Part shown: one piece after another, positions 23,915 to 35,589 of the stretch
Layout of the letters: every line of letters begins with the position of its first letter
How positions within the stretch are numbered: position 1 is the stretch's first letter
NCBI RefSeq assembly: GCF_958450345.1
Contig: NC_088780.1
Coordinates: forward strand, 152,006,726-152,070,725
Length of the DNA stretch: 64,000 bases
Reading direction: 5' to 3'
Source of the DNA: Calliphora vicina
Lineage: Eukaryota > Arthropoda > Insecta > Diptera > Calliphoridae
Notes under the pieces: model-generated
What the model was told of the DNA's origin: nothing
The model's input: the letters and a program-made list of their open reading frames with translations, nothing else
Database searches by the model: none
Position numbers and translations under genes: made by a program

Positions 23915-24475
23915 CGGTAATCCAACCTTCAATGTTAATACATGTGGTGGCATTTCGGCTGGTTCCAATGAATTCAAAAATTCAGTAGGATAATTGACGA
24001 CTTGTTCTTCGTTCATTACTGTGTCAATCGATTTGTATTTTATTGTTTCGCCAGGCACTTTCAATTGTATTTGGTCATCGAGCTTGTTAACATCATAATT
24101 TTTTGATTAAAAGTAGATTTCATATAGCAATGCACCTAATATGCAAGAGTAAACAAAATTGTTTATCACAGACCGAAAATCAAAAATCTGACTTTACACT
24201 GTTATCCAAAAGGCTTTTCTGAAGATTCCGTGAAAATTTCATCAAATTCCATACGGAACATACATATACACATCCATTTTTATGAAATATATGGCATTAG
24301 CGGTATAATGTAAAAAATTAGATTTTTACACACCCCTCCGGCCACAGACCAAATATTAAAAATCTGACTATACAGTATTCTGGGCAATTCTGAAAATTCC
24401 CTGAAAATTTCATTAAAATCGGCCCAGTCGTTTTTGAGTTCATTCGGAACATACATTCATTTTTATATATATAGA
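23915..24475 (-). mobile_element. Helitron 5' part with helicase remnant
   Basis: The minus strand starts at 24475 with TCTATATATATAAAAATG, preceded by A, as at Helitron 5' ends. Two copies of a repeat (GATGAAATTTTCA.GGAAT, AGTCAGATTTTT) follow. From about 24092 down it encodes VNKLDDQIQLKVPGE, YKSIDTVMNEEQVVNYPTEF and LNSLEPAEMPPHVLTLKVG, the conserved C-terminal segment of the Pif1-type helicase of Helitrons. The frame then breaks and no CTAG end follows. The same helicase tail recurs in the copy at 59911-60433. Confidence 0.78.
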
Positions 24476-24644
24476 TGAAAAATGTTTGTATGAGAAAATT
24501 CGAAAATCTTCTTTACGAAAGCACCGAATGGACCTAATGTAGTGTTTTAAGTGTCTAAAACCATATTCAGAAAATTTCCTTTCCAACGATACCAGTTTGG
24601 AGCTAATCGGTTGGATGGTCTCAGAGTCTATAACGGAGAGAAAA

Positions 24645-25005
24645 TACACGCAGAGAAAAAATATAGTTGGGCATGTTTTCTGTAACCATTTCAATATTGT
24701 TACAAGTTTTTTAACTATATTATAGTCACAGTAACTATTTACATGGTTGTGGTAACCATAATATGGTTAATTTACGATTCACATGATTGTATCAATAATA
24801 TATATGGTTACAGTAAACATGTATATGTTTGTGACAACCATTTATATGATGAAGGACTTACCATATTATGTTGCTCTCGGCTAATGGATATCATAATCTG
24901 AGAACAACATATTATGATAAAATTTTTGATCATAAATATGGTTGCCACAAACATATACATGTTTACTGTAACCATATATATGGTTGATACAATCAAGTGA
25001 ATTAA
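24645..25005. repeat. Palindromic GGTTAC foldback element, right-truncated
   Basis: Left end CACGCAGAGAAAAAATATAG followed by repeated GTAACCA/TGGTTAC motifs. The centre near 24890 is CTCGGCTAATG..CATAATCTGAG, and the arms mirror each other (CATATTATGTTGCTCTCGG against GAACAACATATTATG). A complete relative is at 33721-34196. Open frames here are by-products of the palindrome. Confidence 0.82.
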
Positions 25006-26057
25006 TTTTTTGTTGAAATTTAATGAATATTTTATATATTATATATTTTACGTTCCGAACCATAGAAATGCTGAAAGTAATCAACTGTAAATAACCTAAA
25101 TGGGTACTTAAAAAAGTTAATACATAATTCGTGATTGTTTATGAATATTCGCCATTGTCTTTGTAATCATGATTAACTTATTGAAAAATCATGGGATTTT
25201 AATAAACAATTACAATTTACTATATTTTATTACCTTTTGTATTCAAGTTTACCACACTTTCCCGCTTTTCACCTTTTAATAATTTTACCACTCATTCATA
25301 AATTTGCAACAAATTTCACCCCAGTGTTTCACAACAACACTTGTACTCCTTTAATACATTCTTCCTCTTTGTTTTGTTTGCTTGCTCAACAAAAGCAAAA
25401 ACAACAACATGCGTCACTTGCATGGTCTCATTAAATTAGTAAAACAAAAACAAACACTATTTAGGCCACGGGAGTCTCTGGTTTGGCCATATGGAAAATC
25501 GCATAAAAACCTTGGCCATGTTAAATATTTTTTATTAAAATTTAAATTTAATAATTGTATTATAGATTCATTTAAAAATATTTGCAAATTTTATTAATTA
25601 AAGCTGTTATTTTTTGTAAATAAAACCACTACACTAACTCAGGAAGCTGCTTCATTAATTAAAATTTAGTAAACAAACAAACACTTGCACTTGTTAACTT
25701 TCATAATTTTTAAGTTATTAAACACTTATTTAATTAATTTTACGCTTTTATACACGAATTAATTATTTTTTTATATACTGAAAAAAAATAATGTTGCAAT
25801 TGTTTTACAACGATCCACTTGTTTACAATTCCAAGGCATTGCCAGATGTGAAATGATAGTTAACGCCAAGAGTAGAAGTGGGTGAATTTGGTTGCAAATT
25901 TGAGATCATTGCCAAATTTAAAACTTTAAAATTGGTAAGAAAATTTAATAATCTTATGAAAAGTTGTATAAAATAAGTACTTACTGAAATCAATTAAATA
26001 ATCATGGTACAATAATGGAATGTTATTTAATAGATTATATTAATTTAAATATTTTTA
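25006..26057. other. AT-rich spacer, no gene
   Basis: Single-copy-looking AT-rich DNA with a short CAAAAACAACAACATG stretch near 25395. No exons or element ends recognised. Confidence 0.45.
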
Positions 26058-26310
26058 TATACTACACCACTATAGTGGATCAAAATTCAGGTCACAATTT
26101 TATGAATAACTCAAATTAACTTCACTGGGCGAATTTATACCTTGGGAATCGGTTCATTATTTCAGCCAGCCCCACACAAAAGTCTTCCCGAAATAAATAT
26201 GGGGGATTTCATGTCAAGTGAACCTTTTAAATCGATGTCTTCCGATCGAGATGAAATTTGCGCCAAGGTTTTATAGTTCTAGTGGATAGTAATCATAATA
26301 TTAATAGGCA
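26058..26310 (+). mobile_element. Family B fragment abutting a family C end
   Basis: ATACTACACCACTATAGTGG (about 26057) and CGGTTCATTATTTCAGCCAG, GTCTTCCCGAAAT are decayed family B text. It breaks at 26201 into GGGGGATTTCATGTCAAGTG, CGATGTCTTCCGATCGAGAT, the terminal sequence of family C. The only other family C copy with a clear host site (37782-38760) also sits in a family B element. Confidence 0.6.
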
Positions 26311-26492
26311 AGTCGATTTCTTTATACCCCTTTTACGCTCACATTATACATTCAATTTGGGCAAAAAATATACCATTTTAAAGGGATTTATTTATAGAAG
26401 TGCAGAATATATATTTTATTGAAATCGGTTCAGTTTTTTAGGAGTTATAAGCGTTTAAAGATGTTACTAACACATATGCAAAAACGTGTACA

Positions 26493-26692
26493 TCTAAACC
26501 CATGGTAAGCGTTCATATTGTTCAGGTTACGATGATTTTCGTCAAACAACCCGAATGTGAACAAAAGAGCGTAATAGAGCGTAAAAATACACACAATTCA
26601 TTCGTTTCTTGATGTTACTGTGGATATTTTATTTTTTAACCAAAAGAGCACAGAAATTAAATGCCTCTTTTTGCCTACCAATGATCTAAACC
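26493..26692. mobile_element. Short MITE-like repeat H, uninterrupted copy
   Basis: About 200 bp from TCTAAACCCATGGTAAGC to TACCAATGATCTAAACC, with weakly inverted ends. Nearly the same sequence occurs at 46218-48124, where a 1.7-kb element is inserted after CAGGTTACGAT. Here the corresponding site, CAGGTTACGATGATTTTCG, is empty. Confidence 0.75.
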
Positions 26693-26889
26693 TTAAGCTA
26701 AAAAGTAAACAAAGCAATGCGTGTTTGTCCAATTTGTTGTTGTAAATAAATAAGAGAAACAAATAAACAGTATTGATTTCGCTCTATTTTAAGTGAGAAT
26801 TGTTATAGAAAACAAAGAAGAAGACTTTAGTAATTCAAAGTCAATTAAAAAACTATATTTTGAAGATGTTTTTTTGTTTTGTTTTCTAA

Positions 26890-27004
26890 CTCCCATAAGC
26901 ATAAACAATTTGTAAATTTATCAAAGGTTTATAAAACAAAATTTCCAGTCAAAATTTGTTTTGTAAACCTTTGACAAATTTAAAACCTGTTTATGGATAT
27001 GGGG
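26890..27004. repeat. Hairpin MITE of about 115 bp
   Basis: CTCCCATAAGCATAAAC and ATTTATCAAAGGTTTATAAA on the left are mirrored by TTTGTAAACCTTTGACAAAT and GTTTATGGATATGGGGG on the right. A single strand could fold into one long stem. No coding. Confidence 0.75.
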
Positions 27005-27099
27005 GTAAATACTTCATACGAATCATTTTCTTATCACGGCATGAAGTTTAATAAAAAATAAATAGTTATTTTTAAATATTAAAAAAACTTAGTATGGCT

Positions 27100-27821
27100 C
27101 ATTTATAATTTTGCATAGTTTCGCTGAAATTGTTCGGGATTGGAATATTGGTCGTGGCCCTATACAAAGTAAATAATTAATTTCGAATATCTGTAGAACT
27201 ATAATTGTAAAAGTTTTGAAAATTTTTACGAATTAATTTCTTATTACTGTGCGGAGTTTATCCCTTACAGAGTAAATATTGATTTCGAATATCGGAAAAG
27301 GAGGTGAGTCACCTTCCATACAAAGTAATAATTGCAAGGTTATTCAAACTTTGTCCGTATAGCTCTCTTACCATTTTACAGAGATTGTCTGAAAATGGTC
27401 GGGATTGCAGTAGTTGTCGTGGCACAATGTAAATAATTAATTTTGAATATCTCGAGAACTATAATTCTAAAAATATTTAAACTCTGTATCAATCAATTTA
27501 TTACCATTCTACGGAGGTTAGCTAAAAACAAATTTATTCCGGATCCCTGTACGAAGTTTAGCTAAGCGTGATCGGCGTAGTAGAAATGACACCTCCCTTA
27601 TAAAGGAAAGCTTGATATGAGTTATTTTTTTACACAAAATATTAAAAATGGGTGGGATCAGAACAGTGGAGTGGTATCTCCCATACCAAATTAGTTAGTT
27701 ATATTTTGCATGTGTTATTTTCGTACCATTGTACGTATTTAGGTTGCATCAGAAATCATTCATATTTTTTAATTTTACTAGGGTAGGGGTAGGGTTAGCG
27801 AAGTGCACCGGGTTATGCTAG
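27100..27821 (+). mobile_element. Helitron-like element, 3' end resolved
   Basis: Ends AGCGAAGTGCACCGGGTT then ATGCTAG followed by T, the Helitron 3' terminus. Upstream the text AATAATTAATTT.GAATATCT, AACTATAATT, TTACCATT.TAC repeats about three times between 27160 and 27500. The 5' boundary is uncertain. No protein remnant recognised. Confidence 0.6.
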
Positions 27822-28314
27822 TTAAAAAAAATTCCGCTATTTTCTCAATCTTACGATTTTTTCCAAAATCGAAAACATTTTGGACTTTTTTTTTTCAAAA
27901 TTTCATAATTTATGCAGTAAAACGATAAGCCACAAAGTCAAAATATTGAAAAAGCATTCGCATTCGCAACATTTTAGCATTACTGTGGACTTTATGATGG
28001 ATAGAGTTTTTTTTTTCAAAATATTCAATGTGTATGTATGAAAATGATATGATAGAGGATTTTGCATATTAATAAAATTAAATTATTTTGATTTCATTTA
28101 TGCAATCTGTCAGTTTTTAACGTGATTTACTTAAGATAACGGATAATAATACAACAAAAAATGAAATATAAACAATATTAAACGAAAAATTATAGAAAAA
28201 ATGCTTATTTTTTTTGGTTTTTTAAGTTTTTTGGAGTTGGATTGGTGTATATTATCGTAAAATAATAGATGACACTTTAAAAGTAGACATTTTTTTAAGC
28301 TTGTTTGTTATGAA

Positions 28315-29394
28315 TAGGGGGCGGATTTATATGCAAATGCATGTTTTTTCTCGAACGTCCAAATACAATGTAGACTAATTATCTATCCGAATCGCACATT
28401 TTGCTGCAAAATGGCATCGATTTGTTAGTGCATATTTTTGCATATTTTATTGATAATGCATATTTTGTTATATTTTACTTCAAAATGCATATTTATATGC
28501 ATATTATGCCAATTTTTAATAAAAATATAATTTTTTGTCGTTAATGGGCAATACATTGTTTCGACAAACATTTTTTTGTCGAATTTTTTATAGAAATAGC
28601 AGTAAATTTTATCGACTAACTTTTTTCGACATCGAGAAACTGGTATTAAGTTTTTCATTTCTCTATCAGTAATTGAAAATTATCATTTCAAAACACTTTT
28701 ATTCAAAAAAGTTTAGTTTTTTTAAGTATCAAAAATTCATTAAATGTGTCGAAAACATTCATATTTGTTTTCATTGCACATTCGATTTATAAGAGATTTC
28801 GTTATCGAAAGATTTTGTAACTTCACCTACACAGTAACCGCTCCTGACAGTCATTTCCAAGCAGTTCTACGAGACTGTCGTAAACTAGTGATTTTGGATA
28901 ACTTAGAGACAAACACATTACACAATTAACGTTTAAAGTCCTTACACTATAGATTACATAGAGACACTTAGGTGACAATTGTCTTTATGCTAGATTACAT
29001 GGGATGTATAAATTAACCAATTGACGAGATAAATATTAAGGTTAGATGCTACTTTACAGCACGATCAAAATATTGATGATTCTAAATGGAAAGTCACAAT
29101 ATAGAAGCTCTTGGCTTTAAAGTTTAAACAAGTATTTATACCAAGATATTACAATTAATATAAATATCCATCGTTTTTTAGAAGAAAAGTAGTGTTAAAA
29201 ATAGTTTTAGAACTTTAATTGTTTAATTTAATAATATTTTTAAGACATTTCGAAATCCATACTTAATTATTTTATGTTTCTGCACAAAAATATAAGTGCA
29301 TATTTTTTAAATTTTTAGGTCATATTTTGATTTTTTTGAAGCATATTTTAGGCGCATATTTTCCAATAATAAATGCATGAAAATCCGCCCCCTA
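28315..29394. mobile_element. Non-autonomous hAT-like element, 8-bp TSD GTTATGAA
   Basis: Ends TAGGGGGCGGATTT and its inverse AAATCCGCCCCCTA. GTTATGAA at 28307-28314 is repeated exactly at 29395-29402. Both ends are crowded with GCATATT/AATATGC motifs (about 28430-28510 and 29295-29360), as expected for subterminal transposase-binding repeats. The 1080-bp interior has no recognisable transposase; the open frame at 28744-28929 is not supported. It also contains one copy of repeat K. Confidence 0.88.
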
Positions 29395-29402
29395 GTTATG
29401 AA

Positions 29403-31690
29403 ATTCACACAATAGGTGAGGGCTGTTTTACCATCAAAAAGTCATATTCGTAAAAATCAAAGATAGACGGTTTTGAATATAGGCCCTCGATATATAAAAT
29501 TCATGAACATATTTTTATTTGATGTGGCTAAGACATTAGTTTTCTAATTCGGATGGATTATCGAGTTACTGCAGCAAGCCCTGCAATTAGTTTTATTATT
29601 TTTCCTAATAATAACAATAAAATAAGATTTGCTTGGATTTTATTTGATGAATTTGTCTCTTATTTTACTAGTTTTACTAAAAATGTATTCGAAGAAAGTT
29701 AATGCTTTAGCAAAAACTTTTGTATGAAAGAAAATAAAATTTTATTTTTCATGCTGACCACAGATACAAGTCGCTTCAGCTTAACGTCTCTTGTTTATGT
29801 GTTTATGTGTTTTTTTGTATTTTAATTTTTTTTATTTTACATATATCACAAGTATCCCACTGTCAAAGACATCAACTAAAAATTATGATTTTATTCTTTA
29901 AGAAAAACCGCGAAATTGTTGATGCACCACTTGAAAGCAGCCGTATGCTAAGAAAATTTCTATCATGTTTTTTCACTAACATTGAGAAAAAAAAAAGAAA
30001 ATAGAAAAATAAAACTCCCGCTACAAAAAAAAAAATTATTTTACAATCTAAAAGGGTGATGAGTGGAATATTCATTTATTATTAACAAAAAAAGTCTGCA
30101 TAAAATATGGAAAAAAAGTTCAAAAATATAAATATATAATTAAGGTGGTCGCAATAATAATGTTATTGAAGTTTCCAACTAAAATATAAGTAAAATTCAT
30201 TCAAAGATAATGTTTCTCAAAATTTTTGTCCTGAGTTCAGTAGTCACATATTTCTCGTAAAGGAAACATGAAATATTGATATCACGTGAAAGGTCTTTGA
30301 AAGTCGCTTTCATCCTTTATCTTTTAATTCAGTTCACCAAATACGACGACAGGAATAATGTTCAGAAATGGCCTCCTCAAAAAAGCTAAACTTTAATTTT
30401 AGTTGGGAATATCGACACCTTATTTTTCCTCCTTTCAAACAAGGCTACCCTAATATACATAAATTTGTTCTGTTATTAAACCTGATTTAGTGTATATTGA
30501 AAACAGTTTTTTATATTTTTGCATTTCATTTTTTTTTTTAAAAGCAAACATATCAGTCATACATTTACATTTTATGAATATTAATTCAGAAAACTATTAA
30601 ATAATTCTGCTGTAATTAATTTTTCTTTTTTACATAATTCCCTGAAAGCGTTTGTGTTCCGGTGTAACCCATGACAATGACAAAGAACTGCAGAAAAAAA
30701 CCTGTAAAACACACAAACTGTTAATGATTTTAATATCACTAAAGCTGAAAACCACTTAGGTGTACATTTACTTGCAACATATCGCAGACAGACGACCCCT
30801 GCAGAAATAGTAAATCACATAATCACACTGATATCATAATTGAAACACTCACGATAGTTTACAGTATTTGGTCAATTAAATGGGAATGGCAAACTATCTA
30901 AAATCAATCTTAAGAATTCACATTTTTACACATTAATAAGACACTTTGTGTTTTTCAGTAATAAGTTTTTTCGAGAATTTTTCAAATAATAAAATATTGA
31001 CCAAATTCTGTGCTATTCAGTCAAATATTCATTCATTCTATGTAAAAGAAAATCATGAATAAATAAATGAATGAATGTAGATATGTTGCTAGTAGCTATA
31101 CATACTTATTATGTATATCTGTTGGTAAATGCTACAGAGTTTGTTACCAGTTTGACATCTTTAATTACAAATTCGCAAAACATATCCACATCCGCACACA
31201 TATCGTGAACCACTACTATCCATCCACTCTTCGAACCGCAATCTCTTTAAGGTGGCTTAAATTTCTTTTGATGTAACTAACCAACATGGAAATATTAATA
31301 GAAACAACAACTACTACATATTGCCACTTTTCTGTGAAACATAGATGCATACTTGGCATATTGAATGGTTACCTGTGTATCTCTTTGCTGCAGCAATAAA
31401 ACACAATAATGCACTTGTTGTATTGCGCTCTGTCCTGGGTTGTTGTTTCTAAGCGAAGATGTGATTCAACAACCATATTGAAGTTTTTGTGTTTTCTATT
31501 TTTTGTTTGCCTTTGTTTTAATGTGGATGGATGTGTATATGATGGTTTTCCCAGCAAACCCCAGCAGTTAAGCAAGTAGTCAATGTATCAATCATAGACA
31601 TTAATTGTCAATAATGTCTGATCACTTTGCTGACTCTAATTTATATATTTTGGGTCATGTGACACGTATGTGCTCTTTGTAGTGCATAGA
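29403..31690. other. AT-rich region, no gene supported
   Basis: Contains a possible old inverted-repeat element at about 30142-30455 (AGGTGGTCGC.., TTTCCAACTAAAATATAA against TTTTAGTTGGGAA). The rest looks single-copy. Open frames at 29807-30004 and 31067-31575 have no domain or signal support. Confidence 0.45.
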
Positions 31691-31691
31691 G

Positions 31692-31800
31692 AAGTCAATT
31701 GGTTATTTCATAAATCCCATGTAGTCTTGCGTGAAGACAATTGTCATTTTAGTGTCTCTAAGTAACCTAGATTGTGGTCACTTTAGACGTTTATTGTGTA
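31692..31800. repeat. Dispersed repeat K
   Basis: AGTCAATTGGTTATTTC, CCCATGTAGTCTTG, GAAGACAATTGTCA and TTAGTGTCTCTAAGTAACCT match, inverted, 28929-29030 inside the hAT-like element, and in direct orientation a shorter stretch at 33605-33692. CCCGGGA-type text follows nearby in two of the three places, hinting at another hAT-like family. Confidence 0.6.
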
Positions 31801-32300
31801 CTGTACCCGGGAAATTCTGCGAGAATTGCCGGGAATTATTTTCCTAAGTTTTATGTGCTGTTTTTTGAACTTGACTTTCTTTAAAAATGCTTAAAGCTCC
31901 AAAAAAAAATGCAGAAGATTTATACAACAAAACACATTTAACCCAAATAGACCAGTAACAAGTTCATTATTCAAATTATTCCAAAAACTCGTGAATGTTC
32001 AGGACTGTCACAAAATTTCATTCCGATTGAAAGTTGAATTATTTCAGTATTTTGCTTTTTCACAAAGAGTAAAAGGAAAATGTTTGGAATACAACAACCT
32101 TCTGTGGAATTGAATTTTGTTTAATATGATCTTTAAAAAAAAAAATTTTAAAAAAAATTATTTTTTGCGAATTAACAGAATTAATTGCAATTTAATGAAG
32201 ATAGAAAAAAATCGAATGGTGATTTTGACCGGTTTGTATATAACCGCTTTAGAAATCGAGTCAGTTTATCTCTTTATATTAAATTTTTATTGTATTTTTT

Positions 32301-33479
32301 TATACCCTACACCACCAAGTGGGGAGGGTATAATGCGTTTAGAAATATTAGTCTAACACTTTCTGAGTTTATTAAACGATGTCCGTCCGCCTGGCTAGTC
32401 GGCTGGCTGTCCATGTAAACCTTGTGCGCAGAGTACAGGTCGCAATTTTGAAGATATTTCGATCAAATTTTGTACGTATTATTTTTTCGTGCCCAAGAAC
32501 CAAGCTTATTGAAACTGGCTGAAATAGGTCCATTATTTCACCTAGCCCCCATACAAATGTCCTCCCGAAATTGGACTTTATCGGTCATAAATGTTAAATT
32601 TATATATGTATCTCCACAAATTCCGCTCCAAATAAGTTTTATTTATACAAAATTCATGTCACCAAATTTTGTTACGATCGCTCCATAATTAGTCATGGCT
32701 TTCATATAGACCCGCTTCCGAAAATCATTTAAACGTGCATAAATCGCTTAACCTTCGCTTTACCAAATGTACGTACAATGTACGTGGTTTACCAACTGCA
32801 CTTGATACTGCACTTTTATACATACATACACACAGTTACTAAAGTATACGTACGATCGACCTTTTGGGCCTTTTTTAAAAAATCTATATATATAAAAATA
32901 CAAGGCCTAACTTATACATTCACTCACTCACTCATGACTGATGAGTCAGTGAATGAGTGAGTAAGTAAATTAATGAGTTTGGCCTTGTATTTTTAAATAT
33001 ACAGATTTTTTAAAAAAGGCCCAAAAAGTCGAACGTACGTATAATTTAGTAACTGTGTGTATATGTGACGAACAAAATTTTAAAAATTTAAAAAAATCTC
33101 ATAAAATGTTTAAAATGATTTTAATAAATTCTACAGATGTCTAAAATTTGTTCAGTTAGTCTTAATTTCATTTAAATCGAAACAAAATTAAAAAAATTAT
33201 TAAACTACTAAATCCGTAATAGTCACCCGGGTGGGTATTTGTAAAGCGAAGGTTAAAAATGTTGCTATACACACAAAATTCAACATAGTTAACTTTCATA
33301 TAGACATAAATCACACGACCCAATTTCATAGTGATCGGTCCATAATTGGTCATAGCTGCCATATAAGGCCCACTTCCGAAAATCACTCAAAAATATAAAT
33401 TATTGAAATTTTAAAAGAAAAATGTTTTTGATCTTTTACTTAGTGTCGGGCTTGACCGACCATACTTTCTTACTTGTTT
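32301..33479 (+). mobile_element. DINE-1-like element family B, both ends, with nested MITE
   Basis: Starts TATACCCTACACCACC and ends with the hairpin CGGGCTTGACCGACC then CTTTCTTACTTGTTTT, the DINE-1 3' architecture. Without the inserted MITE (32752-33252 plus one TTAA) it is about 675 bp. The 3' subterminal GTGTAGGGTAT block is reduced here to AGTGTCGGG. No protein-coding function. Confidence 0.85.
32752..33252. mobile_element. TTAA-flanked MITE (piggyBac-like) with a palindromic core
   Basis: Ends CCTTCGCTTTAC and GTAAAGCGAAGG are perfect 12-bp inverted repeats. TTAA lies directly outside both (32748-32751, 33253-33256), the signature of piggyBac-type insertion. The uninterrupted family B sequence in other copies confirms the empty site. 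Inside, 32821-33066 is one long palindrome (CACACAGTTACT..AGTAACTGTGTG) centred near 32943 on a TGACTGATGAGTCA region. It is 501 bp and non-coding. Confidence 0.87.
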
Positions 33480-33720
33480 TTTATTTGTATCCAATTATAT
33501 TTTAAAACCAAAGACATTTTTTAGAGTTTTAACGAATTATATTACATTGTCAAAATGAATGTCGATTTCCCGGGAAATAAAAAATTGCGGGAAAAGAAAA
33601 ATTCTACTTGTAACCAATCGTGAAGTTAATTGTCATTTTAACGTCCCGAAGTAAACTAGAGTTTGGTCACTTTAAACGTTTTTTTTTTGTACATCACTTT
33701 AAAAAGCTTTTATTTTACCT

Positions 33721-34196
33721 ACACGCAGAGAAATAATATAGTTGGGCATGGTTACTGTAACCATTTCAATATTGTTACAAGTTTTTTTAACTATATTATA
33801 TATACATGATTGTGGTAACCATAATATGGTTAATTTACGATTCACATGATTGTAGCAACCATATATATGGTTACAGTAAACAAATATATGTTTGTGACAA
33901 CCAATCATATGATGAAGGACTTATCATATTATGTTGCTCTCGGCTTAAGGCTTATCATAATCCGAGAACAACATATTATTATGATAAAATTATTCATCAT
34001 AAATATGGTTGCCACAAACATATACTTGTTTACAGTAACCATATATATGGTTGATACAATCATGTGAATCATAAATTAACCATATTATGGTTACCACAAT
34101 CATGTAAATAGTTACTGTGACTATAATATTGTTAAAAATCTTGTAACACTATTTAAGTGGTTACAGTAACCATGTCCAATTATATTTTTTGTCTGC
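33721..34196. repeat. Complete palindromic GGTTAC foldback element
   Basis: Ends CGCAGAGAAATAATATAG and TATATTTTTTGTCTGC are imperfect inverse copies; inside each is CATGGTTACTGTAACCA or its mirror. The whole 476 bp folds about a centre near 33952 (CTCGGCTTAAGGC..ATAATCCGAG). TGGTTAC/GTAACCA occurs many times. Overlapping open frames on both strands are consequences of the symmetry. Confidence 0.87.
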
Positions 34197-34469
34197 AAAA
34201 AATAAATATTTTATTTTTTCCTATTTCTAATCATCTCACAAAAAATTGTTTTTTTTTATAGTTACAATAAAAATAATTAAATGAAAATTGTATAGTATAT
34301 TTCCTTGAAATAGAGCTTAATAATAATAAAAAAATTATGACAATAAAATCACAGTAGCCTTTTTAATCATAAACCAAAGTCACACAAAAAATACACTTAT
34401 CTTTGAAATCTGAATGTACCTGTTGACAACAACTGACTTTAAAGCTTAGGTTTTCCTAATCAGAGATAA

Positions 34470-34629
34470 ACTCAAAAAAAAAACAAAACATGAATTACAG
34501 TTAGTTACCTATTGTATTGAGAAGCTCATTAAACGATCAGAAGGAATGTTGCCCGAGTCTCAGGCGGGAATCGAATCCGCAACCCTTGGATTGATAGTCC
34601 AGCACACTATAGTCTAGTCTATCGGGGCA
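34470..34629 (-). repeat. tRNA-derived SINE-like unit
   Basis: The minus strand from 34629 starts TGCCCCGATAGACTAG. It has an anticodon-like stem TGGA-CTATCAA-TCCA and a clear Pol III B box with T-arm (GCGGATTCGATTCCCGC), then CTCGGGCA near 34550, which could pair with TGCCCCG. About seven extra bases separate T-arm and acceptor strand, so it is not a normal tRNA. A body of some 70 bases follows, ending in a run of T near 34474, which could be a Pol III terminator. Confidence 0.55.
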
Positions 34630-34637
34630 CCCAGTGT

Positions 34638-34920
34638 GGATCGGGATGAATTGTGTACCAAGGTTAGTCCTATTGGATAGTAATTTTTCAACTCTCTGAG
34701 TTAGAGGGGGTTAAAATTTGACAGTTTGTCCAAACTTGTATTTTTTCCAATACATGTAACTTATTACTTATTGTTCTTAGCAAAATGTGTCCCAAATAGT
34801 TTAGATAGCTATTTCTTCAATCTTTCTTAAAAAAAGTTTTTATATTTTTTTTTCTAAATCAAAAACTTTTTTGACTTTTTTTTAAAATGGGCCCTTTTTT
34901 CTCAAATGAATGGCGAAAAA
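34638..34920. repeat. Family C fragment
   Basis: TGTACCAAGGTTAGTCCTAT, TGGATAGTAATTTTTCAA, CTCTGAGTTAGAGGGGGT and AATAGTTTAGATAGCTATTT mirror 38520-38710 in the complete family C copy. The outer GGGGGATTT end is missing. Confidence 0.65.
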
Positions 34921-35164
34921 TTGAGGAGCATGTTGATCGCTTGGTGGAGCATGTAAGGGTATATATCACAATATGTGTTTTGTAACTCATGAACTCAATA
35001 ACTTTTTTTTTTTTCAAAATGGACTGTGAATGGATACTGTGAATTTTGATGTATATTTAATTGTTGACGTAATTTTATGCTCCATTTCATTATTTACCAA
35101 ATTTTTACACCATGCTAATCATAGATTTTTATAGAGTTTTAATTAGTTTTAATGCCATTATTAC

Positions 35165-35263
35165 AACTTGCCTTTATGTTCGTAATAGTAAAAGTTAACT
35201 TTAAGTAATAGAAAAAGTTAGCTTTAAAGTTACCTTTTACTATTAAGAACATTAAGGCAAGTT
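35165..35263. repeat. Hairpin MITE, about 99 bp
   Basis: AACTTGCCTTTATGTTCG and AATAGTAAAAGTTAACTTTA are mirrored by TAAAGTTACCTTTTACTATT and AAGAACATTAAGGCAAGTT. The stem occupies almost the whole unit. Confidence 0.8.
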
Positions 35264-35589
35264 TTGAAAATAAAGGAGCCAATTCTTTATATTGTGTACA
35301 AAATTGAAGTAAATAATACAAACTTTGATTTATACAATTTTAACACTGTAAAACTTTAACAATTATGAGCAATATTATTGTTTACATGATGTCATCAAAT
35401 ATATTTGTAAAAATATGAATTCCATAAAAAACTGCTTAAAACACTCAAAACATTTTAACTCTTTGCGGTGGTCACTTTTCTAACCACCTTTTCTATAATC
35501 TTTAAAACATAGTTTATTGGCATTTTGCTAAACAATTAAATTTTTGAAGACATCGTTTATGTTGATTTGCTCTGGTTCGATTAACTGTC

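Noticed and set aside
33806..34067. Overlapping frames with ICMVTV/HIYGYSK-type peptides at 33.7-34.1 and 24.8-25.1 kb
   Set aside because: They are translations of the GGTTAC palindromes and occur on both strands because of the symmetry.
24645..34196. CRISPR array or bacterial-type system
   Set aside because: The repeats are palindromic transposon arms with irregular spacing; the DNA is clearly eukaryotic.
34550..34629. Functional tRNA gene
   Set aside because: Extra bases between T-arm and acceptor strand, weak D-arm and a mismatched T-stem; better read as a SINE head or pseudogene.
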